The translations under genes were made by a program, and so were the position numbers. A DNA stretch of 64,000 nucleotides from the NCBI GenBank assembly GCA_031216915.1, contig CM062296.1:59881084-59945083 (forward strand). The letters run 5' to 3'. Shown piece by piece: positions 11,845-22,545 of the stretch (positions within the stretch are counted from its first letter, which is position 1; each line of letters begins with the position of its first letter). Source of the DNA: Pictodentalium vernedei. Its lineage: Eukaryota; Mollusca; Scaphopoda; Dentaliida; Dentaliidae. The notes beneath the pieces were generated by a model, which made no database searches, was not told the DNA's origin, and saw only the letters and a list, made by a program, of their open reading frames with translations.

Positions 11845-12095
11845 TTAACCCTTTACCCAACGTAACGCTCAAAACTGGCCAGCGCTATTCCCAAATATCG
11901 CCAATTAATTTTCAAAATATTTTCATTTTTTGTCTCAAAAACATAGGTTATGACCCCTCGTTGGAACGAGCTCTTCGAGCTCGTTCCAACGAGGGGTCAT
12001 AACCTATGTTTTTGAGACAAAAAATGAAAAAAATTAGTTATTCAAGAATTTTTTTTGCACGTGTCGTCTGCTTTTCATGTTAGGTAAAGGGTTAA
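11845..12095. mobile_element. piggyBac-like TTAA MITE, subfamily 2
   Basis: Ends are TTAACCCTTTACCCAACG and GGTAAAGGGTTAA. The central hairpin has arms of more than 50 bp around GACCCCTCGTTGGAACGAG, flanked by GTCTCAAAAACATAGGTTAT. The inner arms differ from subfamily 1 and carry CAAAACTGGCCAGCG. Confidence 0.85.
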
Positions 12096-12369
12096 GAACA
12101 GATAGTAAATAACAGATTGGGCTCCTAAACTTGCAAAAAACCCGCAATGCAACACCACTCATGACAAAACCACTGTCTGTATTGGGCACAGCCTAACTTT
12201 TCTTTGGGTTCCAGGGTATCAGTTGCTAAGCCTATTCTGTCAAAAAAAAACACCCATAAATGAATCAATTTCATCTAAATTATGTTGTGTTCTCATTGTC
12301 ATATTTATACCCATATTGCATCGTCCGGTGGACAATTCAATAAGGTAGAAAATGTTACAATGAGAACAT

Positions 12370-12871
12370 CAGGCCTGACAATCTGGAAAATCAAGGAGTG
12401 AAAAACAAATGCCCTCCTCAAATTGCTTGGGAGTGCAATTCTACCTGAAATTTTCAATGCAAAAATGTGTATGCTATTTTGGTTATATTCACTTCAAGGT
12501 ATTAATATTGTGACTGAAAAATTGTACAACATTCAGCTACATAGTGGAAAAACTGACACACACAGCTCATTATTCAAAATGTTGCATTCAATTCTTATGC
12601 GACCGTCTTCTACACTCAAAATGCGACATAGAATGGGCCATGAATTTTTGTGAATCAATGCAACATTGACAAATCGTCCGCCGAGTTCCAATGTGTTCTC
12701 TGTGCCAGTAGATACAGAGAACACACTGGAATTCAGGGGACGAAATGATAAGATTTTAAAGGCAGTCCCAAACAGGTCTGGCATTTCAGAAAGTCAAGGG
12801 GTGCAAAAAATTGCCCTCCTCAATTTTGTCTAGGCGTGCAGCACTCCTGCACTCCTAAAGAATGCCAGGCC
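12370..12871. mobile_element. hAT-like MITE, AGGCCTGGCATTCTGA family (copy 1)
   Basis: The left end is AGGCCTGACAATCTGGAAAA; the right end, inverted, is GGCCTGGCATTCTTTAGGAG. Flanks GAGAACAT and AGGAACAT match at six of eight positions. The better preserved copy at 49590-50369 has an exact 8-bp duplication. Inside both are repeated GCCCTCCTCAA motifs. Confidence 0.65.
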
Positions 12872-13911
12872 AGGAACATGACATATTCACCCCTTTGATG
12901 GAAAGACTAAGTGACAAGAATCTATAGAGGTCGCTAATCCAGTTCCCTCCCAATAAGATAGCTTCATCAGTTTATCCACTAAAATAATTCAGTCAATTTT
13001 TAACCCTTAGAGGTCTGGATGATTGTCCTGAATTCACACCTGACCACAGCCTGTACATGAACTGTGGTATAGCAGTCATTTCTAGTCAAGTCTTGGCTGC
13101 CAGTTAAGGCAGCCAAGACTTGACTAGAAACAACTGCCTAGGTAATTTGTCTATTTTCAGTGGCACCTTATCATGATGGCAGGTTAAGGGCACCTTGTCA
13201 GAGGATGCAAGAGTCTGAAATAGGCCTTTAAGTGTTAATGGCTCTTGCGGTTTGCTGCTAAAACCAAAACCAAACTGGGAAACCGAAAAACCACCCAGCC
13301 CTAATCTGTAGCTTGAAGCTCTTCATCTTGTGCTTAATTATACTAATAATTTGAAAGTTACTGGTCTGAAGAATTCAAAATACACTCTCCCTAAATTTTA
13401 AAGTAAAAATATGATTAGGATGAAATTTTTTAACAAATTGTTGAGGACATTTTCAGGTCTCTTACATGGTCTTGATAACACATCTTTTCACCTCCTGTCA
13501 ATATCTGAGGCACCCGAACAATGTTTTTTGTTATCTTATCAACTGACAATACCAGAAGTTAACACCTATGCTTGTAAGAATTTCTCCCTGGGAGACCTTT
13601 CCAAAAACTAATATCAGATAATGGTGTTATTACCAAAACAATGAAACTGAAATTTTCTGGAAGTTACCCAACAACTAACTCAGGTACAACAAAAGACAAA
13701 CGAACCTCAGGATTTGAGGACAGATGAATGGAAAAAACTTTCACACTTGAAATTGTGGGGTTTTTTTTAAATTTTGAAACAGGGGTGTAACTTTTCCCCA
13801 TCATCATAATCACATCCAGCCAGAAATATTTCCATTTAATTTTCAGTTTTTTTATTATTCTATCTGTCGTCTTCAAAACATAGCTCCAGCTTGTTGTAAC
13901 ATGCTCATGAT
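12872..13911. other. Non-coding DNA with a hairpin at 13079-13130
   Basis: A perfect 23-bp inverted repeat (13079-13101 and 13108-13130, spacer AGTTAA) contains CTAGTCAAGTCTTGGCTGCC. Related pieces occur near 16525-16570 and 63870-63897, so it marks another dispersed palindromic repeat. No gene was recognised. Confidence 0.55.
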
Positions 13912-14157
13912 CAAGCCTGGAGATAAGCCATCTGTCATTTTCAGATGGAGGTCCTCCTAGAGGGTGAATTTGCTGATACTATCCCACACCGTGGACTGCA
14001 ATCTCCCAATATATCCTCTGGGTTCCTCTTTCTGTTTAGGCCAGAGACCATGATTCAGATTAAGGTTACAGAGGGTAAATTTAGTGATGCTACCCTGCTG
14101 TGCATGGTAGCATCACCAAATTCACCTCTGGGGACCTCTTTCTGCTTATTCCAGGCT
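13912..14157. mobile_element. Double-hairpin MITE with 10-bp TSD (copy M2)
   Basis: Ends are CAAGCCTGGAGATAAGC and GCTTATTCCAGGCT, with flanks TGCTCATGAT and TGCTCATGGA (eight of ten matching). Inside are AGAGGGTGAATTTG and AGAGGGTAAATTTAGTGATG with their mirrors. Confidence 0.7.
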
Positions 14158-15408
14158 TGCTCATGGAGTTTGTCCCAATTAGGAGCCATAAGCTACAGTA
14201 ATGTAACCACAGAAGCAGATACAGAAGTTTGATCTAAATGCTAATTCTGTTTACCTCCCTTGCAACACTAGAGAATCTCACCTTTCGAAAAAGAAATATG
14301 AGGAATTTGAATGAGGTGCTGTTTTTCTTTTGGTTTATTTTATTTATTTTATGCAGTCTTGATTTTACAGTATTTTCACTTCCGAAATCTTGAACCTATT
14401 GGTGTATCAAAACCTGGTCACAAAAAGACCACCTTTGTGCTCATACTTCTCCTGGTCATCAAAACAATAACAGAAAATGTTTAGTTATTCAAGAGCAGAG
14501 AATAATAGATTACCACAATCAGTTTCAGTATTTTTAGGGGGCTATATATAGATTACTACAACAGTCAAACTGATCTGTTTTGTTGTATTCCATTGAGTTG
14601 ACAAGATGAGATCGGCCAGATCGAATGAGACGCTGCAGGCATCGAGATTGATCTGGCCGATCTCATCTCATCATTGAGACAGAATACAATAACACAGATC
14701 AATTGGCTGTTTTAGTAATTTGTTTACTATATGACAATTTGTATTTTAAACTGATCACAACACCTGAAAAATCAAATACAACAAGAAGTATATTAGCCAA
14801 ATAACCATTAACAATTTATGGAATTGGGGAATCCCTAACGCATAGTAATATCAAACATTTGTGTCAAAGTTGAAAGTCAAAACAATGGAGGCAAGACTTG
14901 AATTTCAATCGGAATTGCTTTCGATAACACAGATACTCTAACATTTTGTTGGAATGTGTCTTGAAAATAGTTGTTATATTGCAATTGCTCAGCACGCCAT
15001 TTTCAAATAGACCTCAAATGGAATGTTTGCCAACGGAGTTTGATTAGGAGACACTAGTGTTTATGTTCTGCACTTATGTTCTATATTTATTTATAGGTCA
15101 CTGGTAGAAATAGTCCATTCACGTGCACCTCGTTTGAGACAGGCATGATAACAATGTGGAAAAATTGACACTGTTGTCTTCCAGAGAGCTGGATTTGATG
15201 GGCAAACTACAGTGGTATTGAGGTGCTATTTGTGGTAGTCATATAATAAACTGCAGTAGCGGTTTGACTGAGATTTGCTTATAGTACCAAAGGTAAATTT
15301 ACACCAGTGAGGTAAATAATATTTAGAAAAAGTTGTTCTATCATTCTACCACAGCACCACAAATGTCACTGTCATGGAGCTTAACACTGGTATTTTGTTG
15401 CCAACATA
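14158..15408. other. Non-coding DNA with a palindrome near 14560-14705
   Basis: AGATGAGATCGGCCAGATC at about 14605 is mirrored at about 14650-14670, with outer arms TGTATTCCATTGAG and CATTGAGACAGAATACA. This is probably another MITE of about 230 bp. No gene was recognised in the rest. Confidence 0.5.
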
Positions 15409-15656
15409 CAGTACAGTGGCCGTGGATTGGTCGTAATCCACACGTGGGCAGTTATGTCCCCACATGTGTTTATCAGGTAGTAAAAATCATCATCAGCAAA
15501 ATTTTAATTAATGAAGCACCGGGTTGTACCCGGTGCTTCATGAATTAAATTTTTCGATAATTATTCCTGTAATTAGTGTTTGGAATCTAATATTATTGCA
15601 TCAGCGGGAAATACTGCCCGCACATAGAAAGTGACCAGTCCACGGCCACTGCACTG
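15409..15656. mobile_element. TA-flanked palindromic MITE, CAGTACAGTGGCCGTGG family
   Basis: The left end CAGTACAGTGGCCGTGGA and the right end, inverted CAGTGCAGTGGCCGTGGA, lie between TA dinucleotides. The centre is a hairpin ATGAAGCACCGGGTTG and mirror. Related sequence occurs at 3883-4036 and 36100-36287. Tc1/mariner-type mobilisation is inferred from the TA. Confidence 0.7.
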
Positions 15657-16867
15657 TAAATCATATCTAGAATAATTTTGTGACTTGTTCTAAACACACC
15701 TCAGCCTTCAAAAGCCCATATCAGGCCTTTGCGATATCAGAACATGTAAATGATAGAGTTTTGTATGTATGGCTTCACATTGTATTGTTGTCAAATAAGA
15801 TGAAATTGGGTACATTCGATTTTAGGAATTAAGGATCAGAAACTATTGGCAATATGCATGTTCAACAATCTCAATCGACCGAGATTGTCAAAATGATTGC
15901 ACCGTTGTTATTGTTATGAATCGGATCACTGTTTCATCGATGATAAATAATATAATTTTAGTCTTGACAGAAAACTTTTAGTGTGTTGTAAGTGTCCCTT
16001 GATGAAAAGTGAAATGCCAAACAAGCAAATTCAGTGAATTCATGTCTCCTACTGGGCAGCAGTTTCAAGGGGAAAATTACGGCTTTTAGTCCAAGGTGCG
16101 TTGACGAACGGGGCAGACGGACAGATTTTCGGTACAAAATTTCCCACATTCGAACTTGATCTAGGTATTGATAAAAGTAATCCATATATGAAATTTCATC
16201 GAAATCAGTTGATTTTAAGGAAAGTTAGAGCCTGGAAACCATCAGCCAATCAAATTTCAGCAACCTAATTAAATATGCGCGGAAAATGCCCATATTCGAA
16301 TTTGGACCCACAATTGATGAAAGTGATCTACTACCCAAATTTCATCAAAATCCGGTCACTGTAACGAAAGTTAGAGTCTGGAAACGAAAAACACGGAAGG
16401 ACACCCAAAATTTAATATCTCCCGTTTTTCTTTAAAAAGTGGGAGACAAAAATTTGTGGGAACCTGTTTTTCATTTCCGTGAAATCTGCACGAACATTTC
16501 CATGAAATATGCATGCCTGCAGTGATTTCTAGTGAAGTCTTGACTGCCTGTTAAGACTTGAGTAGAAATCACCTCTAAGCAATTGGACATGTGGTGATTG
16601 TAATCTAGTGGCAATTCAGGACATCTTCCCAGTCCCCAAAGGGTAACAAAACTAAAAAGAAAATCAGTCCATTCTTTCATGTATAATGCATCCTTCAACT
16701 GCTATCAAGCCTCACCAAGGTCTTATAAGTAGCGAATGTATGAAAATATGAAAATTCAGTAGTTTTGATTTTCAATGATGGGTTCGGTTGTTGTTTTTTT
16801 TATGTCGGGTCAGTTTTTTGCTATATATCCAATAAAGTGGGCTCCACTGTATTACTAAAATATTGGG
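15657..16867. other. Non-coding stretch, intergenic on the 3' side of the host gene
   Basis: No gene is visible. Near 16140-16330, AATTTCATCGAAATCAGTTGA and a similar run are spaced about 145 bp apart, suggesting two decayed tandem units. An imperfect inverted repeat lies at 16525-16571. Confidence 0.45.
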
Positions 16868-16932
16868 AAGTCAACAGAAATAATAGTTTGGGAGTTTCTA
16901 GTTCATTTATCAAAAAACAAGAGATTTGTTAT
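16868..16932. repeat. Left copy of 65-bp direct repeat flanking a hAT-like MITE
   Basis: This 65-bp block matches 17473-17537 with three mismatches. The two copies abut the element termini exactly. The block includes a copy of the last seven codons and stop of the host gene's final exon. Confidence 0.9.
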
Positions 16933-17472
16933 TAGGGCTGTCATGATTAATCGATTAATCGATTGTTGATCGGTCACAGCGAAATCGATTAGTATTTTTT
17001 GTTGTCAAATAATCGGTAAATTATATCCCATTTTAGACGTTTAATAATTAAAAGAAAATATGTTGAAAAAACTATTGTTTCTAAAGGTAAAGAGTTAGAA
17101 CATCGATGTTAAACCCCAAGAAGTTATTGGAAGCACTTGTCTTTCAGGTACATTCATCAAAGCTTTGATGTTCTGAACTTTTGAACCGTCAGTGTAATAA
17201 TCAAGACCGGTCGGCAGTTGTGAAGTTCGCAACTGCCGACCGGTCTTGATTATTACACTGACGGTTCAAAAGTTCAGAACATCAAAGCTCTGAATGTAAC
17301 TAAAAGAGGATCGTCTTCGTTGTTTACTTGAGGTAGGTCAACTGACTTCTACTTCATTTTTATCAACTTCAAAGAGAAGGAGATGGGGGTCATCTAGGTA
17401 CGATCAATTGATTATCATCGATTATTTGCGACGATTAATCGATTCCTAAATTAAAAAATCGTGACAGCCCTA
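16933..17472. mobile_element. hAT-like MITE (TAGGGCTGTCAYGATT)
   Basis: The termini are TAGGGCTGTCATGATTAATC and, inverted, TAGGGCTGTCACGATT. Inside is a near-perfect palindrome at about 17160-17290 around CAACTGCCGACCGGTCTTG. No transposase is present. A related element at 51589-52412 has a normal 8-bp duplication, which supports hAT assignment; here the flanking duplication is 65 bp. Confidence 0.85.
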
Positions 17473-17537
17473 AAGTCAACAGAAATAATAATTTGGTCGT
17501 TTCTAGTTCATTTATCAAAAAACAAGAGATTTGTTAT
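17473..17537. repeat. Right copy of 65-bp direct repeat, overlapping the last host exon
   Basis: This is the partner of 16868-16932. Its right part (17515-17537) is genuine coding sequence of the host gene's terminal exon on the minus strand. Confidence 0.9.
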
Positions 17538-17674
17538 AAAGCTTGCTGCAGTCAAGCGATGATTTTGTGAGATCTTCTCTGTAGGTTAATAAATCATTCC
17601 AGTTTTTATCATTCTTTATTTGTTCTGTATTCTTGTGAGCTTCATAGTGAAAATCTGTTCCCTTTGACTCATAC
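17515..17674 (-). CDS. Terminal exon of an unidentified host gene (exon C)
   Basis: The exon starts after an acceptor TTCTTGTTCTTGTAG (minus strand) with one base G. That G completes TGG with the TG left by the exon at 34475-34328. It encodes 52 residues, beginning YESKGTDFHYEAHKN and including NWNDLLTYREDL, and ends at a TGA at 17517-17515. Joined upstream, it gives the continuous stretch GPKTKWYESKGTDFHYEA. The composition is charged and aromatic, unlike the repeats around it. No polyadenylation signal is evident just downstream, where a 65-bp duplication and a hAT-like MITE follow. I do not recognise the protein family. That this is the last exon rests on the in-frame stop and the lack of a good donor before it. 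Confidence 0.75.
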
Positions 17675-17779
17675 CTACAAGAACAAGAAGAACATATCAA
17701 AAACTTGCTATCTCAGGGATTCTTTTTGGTGTCTACAGGAGTTGAATATGGGACCCTTCCCTAATGGCATTTAGGCATA

Positions 17780-18282
17780 CAGTAAAACCTGTCTTGAGAG
17801 ACCACTGTCTTGAGAGACCACCTGTCTTGTGAGACCACATCTGCCAGGCACTGATTGATTTTACTCTATAATGGACTTGCTATGGGAGACCACCTGTCTT
17901 GAGAGACCACTGGTACCTGGTACCAACTTGTATTTTTATGCCATAATGGACCTGTCTTGAGAGACCACCCCTTTGAAGACTGAAACCATGACAAAAACTT
18001 TTTACCTGTTCTGGAATTGGAAAATCCATTGTGGTTATACTAACATAATTAAAAGTATTAAAAGCTTTTAATTGGGTTTCAATTGCTAACTCATTACAGA
18101 TTGAGATGTTTTTATAAGAACCCTGTGAAAAGATTAGGATTATTGCTGAATAAACAATTTCATACATAACTGAAATGTGACAGATAGGAATAAAAATAAA
18201 TTTGTGTTGAAAATCTTTTTGTAACAAATTGAAATGGACTGTTATAAAAATTATAAAAAATAAATTAAGACAGGTTCTACTG
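17780..18282. mobile_element. pogo/Tigger-like MITE, CAGTAAAACCTGTCTTGAG family (copy 1)
   Basis: The left end CAGTAAAACCTGTCTTGAG and the right end, inverted CAGTAGAACCTGTCTTAA, are bordered by TA. CTTGAGAGACCAC is repeated five times in the left part. The interior matches 32705-32980 of the second copy at about 90%. CAGTARAACC termini with TA duplication are typical of pogo/Tigger relatives; the assignment is from termini only. Confidence 0.75.
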
Positions 18283-18807
18283 TAATTCTTCGGAATTCTC
18301 AACCCCAAATTTCCCAATCTCTATCCCTACTCAAAGAAAAAATGTTATACAAAATTGGTGTTTGTATGCTTCTTCTCCTCAAAAAGAAATTCCCAACTGG
18401 AGTTCCCATGATGCAAATTTTCCCAACGGCACGGGCCTGGACTCTTTCCCAAAGAGGGCAGAAGAATCCTTGCATCTTGATACATGTATTATAACAAATT
18501 TATTTCTTCACATTCAACTATCTTATCCTTTAAAAAATTATGAAATATAAACCCGGTCTCTAAAAACAAACAAATTAGAAAAATTTGATGCTTAGTAGCT
18601 GGTTACTAAATTACATCAACTGCACCCAAATCAATTATGTGTTTTGTCAAAATTTTGTTACTTTTCAAAAAAACACATAATAGTCAAGAGCAGGGGTGAG
18701 CGTTAATAAGCCATGTTGCCCATTTTAGTGAGTACCAGGAAAACAGAGCCGGTTTACTGCAGTAAACACTTACTGCAGAGACTTTGCTTGAATAAACAAT
18801 CTCACCC
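18283..18807. other. Non-coding stretch, intron of the host gene
   Basis: I see no recognisable element or gene here. Confidence 0.5.
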
Positions 18808-19474
18808 CCTAAAGGGGGTATTGGGACAGCTAAAAATAATTATTTTCACAGATGTCCCAATTCTTAGAAAATGGAAAAAAACACACCCTGGTCTTGTTTT
18901 GATGCTGAATAAAGTTGTGTGTGATTCGTTTTCCATCACTATTACGAAAATCCCTATCCAATATCCAATTTTTTTTATATTTTCATTTTCTGCTTCCAAA
19001 ACATATCTTATGACCCTCATTGGAATGAGTGCATTGCACTCGTTCCAATGGGGGGGGGGGGGGGTCATAAGCTATGATTTGGAAGTAAAAAATGAAGATT
19101 TTTAGTTACACAGGAATTTTTTTTTGAGTGTCGTCTGCTACTAGCATTAGGTAAAGTGTTGAAGACTGTCACAATGTAATATTAAACAGTCTTCCTCATG
19201 CCAGTCAGGACTGTAAATATTAAAACTTAGGAAGAGATTTAAATAAAAACAACACAAATCCATATGTATTATCAATCTTTTATAGTTTAAAATGGAAAAT
19301 TAAACACAAACTTAGCTTTAATATTGAGCATTTTGCAGTTTTCAGGTGATTGGGCCAACTGGAAACAAGTCTCCTGAGTGTCCCAAACCTTAGAGCATAA
19401 AAAAAAATATTTTTCTGGAGAAAATGTGTGTCCCAAATCATAGAGTGCCCCAGTACATAGAGTAAATACGGTAA
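18808..19474 (+). mobile_element. CCGTATTTACTCTATG-type DNA element carrying an embedded TTAA-type MITE (copy 1)
   Basis: The right end is CATAGAGTAAATACGGTA. The left end is worn (TATTGGGACAGCTAAAAATA). The interior contains GATGTCCCAATTCTTAG, a long hairpin around ATGAGTGCATTGCACTCG resembling the piggyBac-like MITE core, and ACTGTCACAATGTAATATTA. A reverse-oriented copy at 33354-34009 has the same order of parts. A G-run lies at about 19050-19064. Confidence 0.7.
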
Positions 19475-19534
19475 TTCTTTTCAGACTTTTGTTTTAAACT
19501 GGATTCTCATCCCTGTTTTTGTCAATCCTTGGTT

Positions 19535-19918
19535 CTGATAGACAAAGACATCCAGGTGCTAATTATCTGATAGACAAAGACATCTAGGTGCTAATTATCT
19601 GATAGACAAAGACATCTAGGTGCTAATTATCTGATAGACAAAGATATCCAGGTGCTAATTATCTGATAGAAAAAGACATCTAGGTGCTAATTATCTGATA
19701 GACAAAGACATCTAGGTGCTAATGATCTGATAGACAAAGACATCTAGGTGCTAATTATCTGATAGACAAAGACATCTAGGTGCTAATTATCTGATAGACA
19801 AAGACATCTAGGTGCTAATTATCTGATAGACAAAGACATCTAGGTGTTAATTATCTGATAGACAAAGACATCTAGGTGCTAATTATCTGATAGACAAAGA
19901 CATCTGGGTGCTAATTAT
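19535..19918. repeat. Minisatellite, 12 copies of a 32-bp unit
   Basis: The unit is CTGATAGACAAAGACATCTA followed by GGTGCTAATTAT. It repeats twelve times over exactly 384 bp, with only scattered single-base changes (for example CCAGG or TGGG for CTAGG). High identity indicates recent expansion or homogenisation. Confidence 0.95.
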
Positions 19919-20047
19919 TAACTATTAATTGTTATACATCCATTAACACTCTGCACTCTGATGTCAAAATGGCAGAGTTTTCAGCAGCAAATATTTCCCA
20001 TAATGCAGCTTCATATTTAACCAAATATATCTTGTTTGATAGAGCTC

Positions 20048-21958
20048 TCAACTCTAAACGAAATATGCCCAAAAGAAGAAGTACGCCCCTGGAGAAATAC
20101 TATCTCGGGCGACACACTCTCACTAATCAAAACTAAACGGAAAGCTCTTCGCGCTCTTAAAACCGAAACTGACCCCGGTAAGAAAGCTGACCTCAAAAAA
20201 ACATACAACCGCCTTCATGGCGAGGTCAAAAAAGCCCTCCAAGCTGAAAAACAAGCCAACTGGGAAAAGGCAACAGCCGATCTAAACGGAGTCCAGGATG
20301 CGAAAAAATTCTGGGACTCTTTCAAAACCCTAACTGGGCAAAAAAACAAAAGCCGCAAAGCCGCAGGAGAACCTCTTAAGAAGGAAGACGGTTCCTTCAC
20401 GCGCACTGACAAAGACAAGGCCGACACTTTTGCCGACCTCCTAAGAAAAACCCATTGCCCGCATCAAGGTGCGGGCAATGATGATGCCGCCATAAACGCC
20501 ATTGATGACTTCATCAATGCACACCCTGATATCTACCGTGACCCCAAATTCGATAACGAGCCAGAAGACGGGGATGACGATGACCTCATCATCCCCATCA
20601 CTAATGACGAAATCATCAACGTCATAAAAAAATGCAAAAATTCTTCTTCACCCGGCGAAGACGAAGTAAGCTACAAAATTCTAAAACAAAGCCCATACTC
20701 CCTAATCGAAAAACTAAAAAAACTGTTCAATGCATGCCTCACCCATGGCCATTTTCCAAAATGTTGGAAAAAAGCCATCGGTGTCATGATACCAAAACCG
20801 GACAAGGACCCCTCTGATCCAGCCAGCTACCGCCCAATCAGCCTACTCAGCTGCATTGGTAAGACATTCGAACGAATCCTTACCAATCGGCTCAGGGGGC
20901 ACCTTGAAGACAACAATTTTTTTAATAAATGGCAAAGAGCCTATAGAAACCGCAAAGAAGGCATCGAACATGTCTACCGACTAGTTACCCAAATGAAGGC
21001 CGCTATCAACAATCAGCAAATAGGCGCAGCTGTCCTGTTAGATGTCGAAAAAGCATTTGACTCCGTCTGGCACAATGGAATGCGCTACAAATTATCAGAA
21101 ATGAAACTCCCCAAGAAACTGCTCAGATTACTATCCTTTTTCTTAAATGATCGCGAAATTAAAGTCATAGTGAACAATGAAATGTCTGACAGTGTCCCCC
21201 TTGAAGCAGGCACCCCCCAAGGATCCGTCCTGAGCCCCCTCCTTTACATCCTCTATGTAAATGACCTTAACTTCTCCGAAGATCGTGTACAAGTCTCCCA
21301 ATTCGCGGATGTCAAGGGACTCTAACAATACGGCCAATCTGCTCCAAAAACCCCTGCAACGCGCCCTCAATGACCTAGAACAATGGTGTGTCAAATGGAG
21401 AATTAAGCTAAACGCCAATAAAACCCAACGAATCACCTTTACTCGCAAGAAAAATAAACGAGATTTTGACCTAAAACTTATGGATAACACCCTCCCAGAA
21501 TGCAAAGAAGCGAAATTCCTGGGCATCACCATTGATCAGAAACTGTCCTTCAACAAACATACCGACGACATGGCGAAAAAAGCTACTAAACGAATTAACT
21601 TACTGAAAATGCTCAAGGGAACTTCATGGGGGGCCAACCAGTCCACCCTACTCAAACTATACAAATCCTTTGTGCGCCCAGTACTCGAATACGGTGCAAT
21701 AATACTAACTGACCTCAACCAAACTAATATGGGAAAACTCCAGAGGGTCCAAAATCATGCGCTTAGAGTTGCCCTCCGCGCCCCATGGGACACACCCATA
21801 AAAACACTCCACGACAGGGCCGATGCCCCACCATTAAAGACCGCCTAGCCACCCTGGCCGCGAAAAATCATGACCGCTTAGCCGAGAGCGAACTAATCGC
21901 CAAACTTGGAGTAATTTGCGAAAGCCGACAAAAGCCCAAAAATTGCAATCAAAACTAA
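20048..21958 (+). pseudogene. LINE ORF2 reverse transcriptase, broken in three frames
   Basis: This reverse transcriptase would have copied the LINE RNA by target-primed reverse transcription. Recognisable parts in order are a pre-RT linker with FWDSFKTLTGQ; IPKPDKDPSDPASYRPISLL near 20790-20850; palm motif A, LLDVEKAFDSVW near 21036-21072; motif B, GTPQGSVLSPLLYILYVNDL at 21210-21269; and motif C at 21302. Motif C should read FADD but reads FADV, followed by a TAA at 21323-21325. Coding resumes in a second frame from about 21331 (QWCVKWRIKLNANKT; YKSFVRPVLEYGAIIL) to 21832. A third frame runs from 21833 (IKDRLATLAAKNHDRLAE) to a TAA at 21956-21958. It is inactive because the catalytic Asp pair is lost and there are two frameshifts. 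Confidence 0.88.
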
Positions 21959-22054
21959 GACCGGTCGAATAAAAACTAGGGACTGACAAGGTGAACTGCG
22001 ATCCCTGACACCCCCGACACCCCCAAATACCCCTAAACTAAATTAAAACAAATA

Positions 22055-22545
22055 AGTCCGCAACCAGCGAAGGGTACAACAGGAAAGAAACACCCTCGGG
22101 TGTGGTCTAGTGTGCTAGACCTGTTGCCCTCCTGCTGACAGCCTCGGAAGCTCAACCCGCATTAAACGATCGCGATCCCCGGCACCCTCAACTTCAAATA
22201 AACTTAAACTACCCTAAATAAGGCCATTTCCAGCGAAGGACACAACAGGAAAGAAACACCCTCGGGTGTGGTCAAGTGTGCGAGACCTGTTACCGTCCCG
22301 CTGCAAACTAGGAAGTTCAGCCCACTTAAAACGCTCGCGATCCCCTGCACCTTAAAACTAAATAATAAATACAGAACGATTGGGGTCCCAAGCACGAGAG
22401 TATGTTACTGCTCTTACGAATGTAAAGATTCGTGCATTTCATACTCTCCCCCATACCGACAAGCACACACACAGCACAATACCACACAAGAGTATGTTAC
22501 TGCTCTTACGAATGTAAAGATTCGTGCATTCCATACTCTCCACAC
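22055..22545 (+). repeat. Direct repeats in the LINE 3' region
   Basis: Two units about 170 bp apart contain ACAACAGGAAAGAAACACCC and TCGGGTGTGGTC. They are followed by two units 90 bp apart beginning GAGTATGTTACTGCTCTTAC and CGAATGTAAAGATTCGTGC, the latter able to form a hairpin. Such structured repeats in a LINE tail may serve RT recognition; that is inference. Confidence 0.8.

Noticed and set aside
19535..19918. CRISPR-like array (32-bp period)
   Set aside because: Units are contiguous with no spacers; it is a minisatellite.
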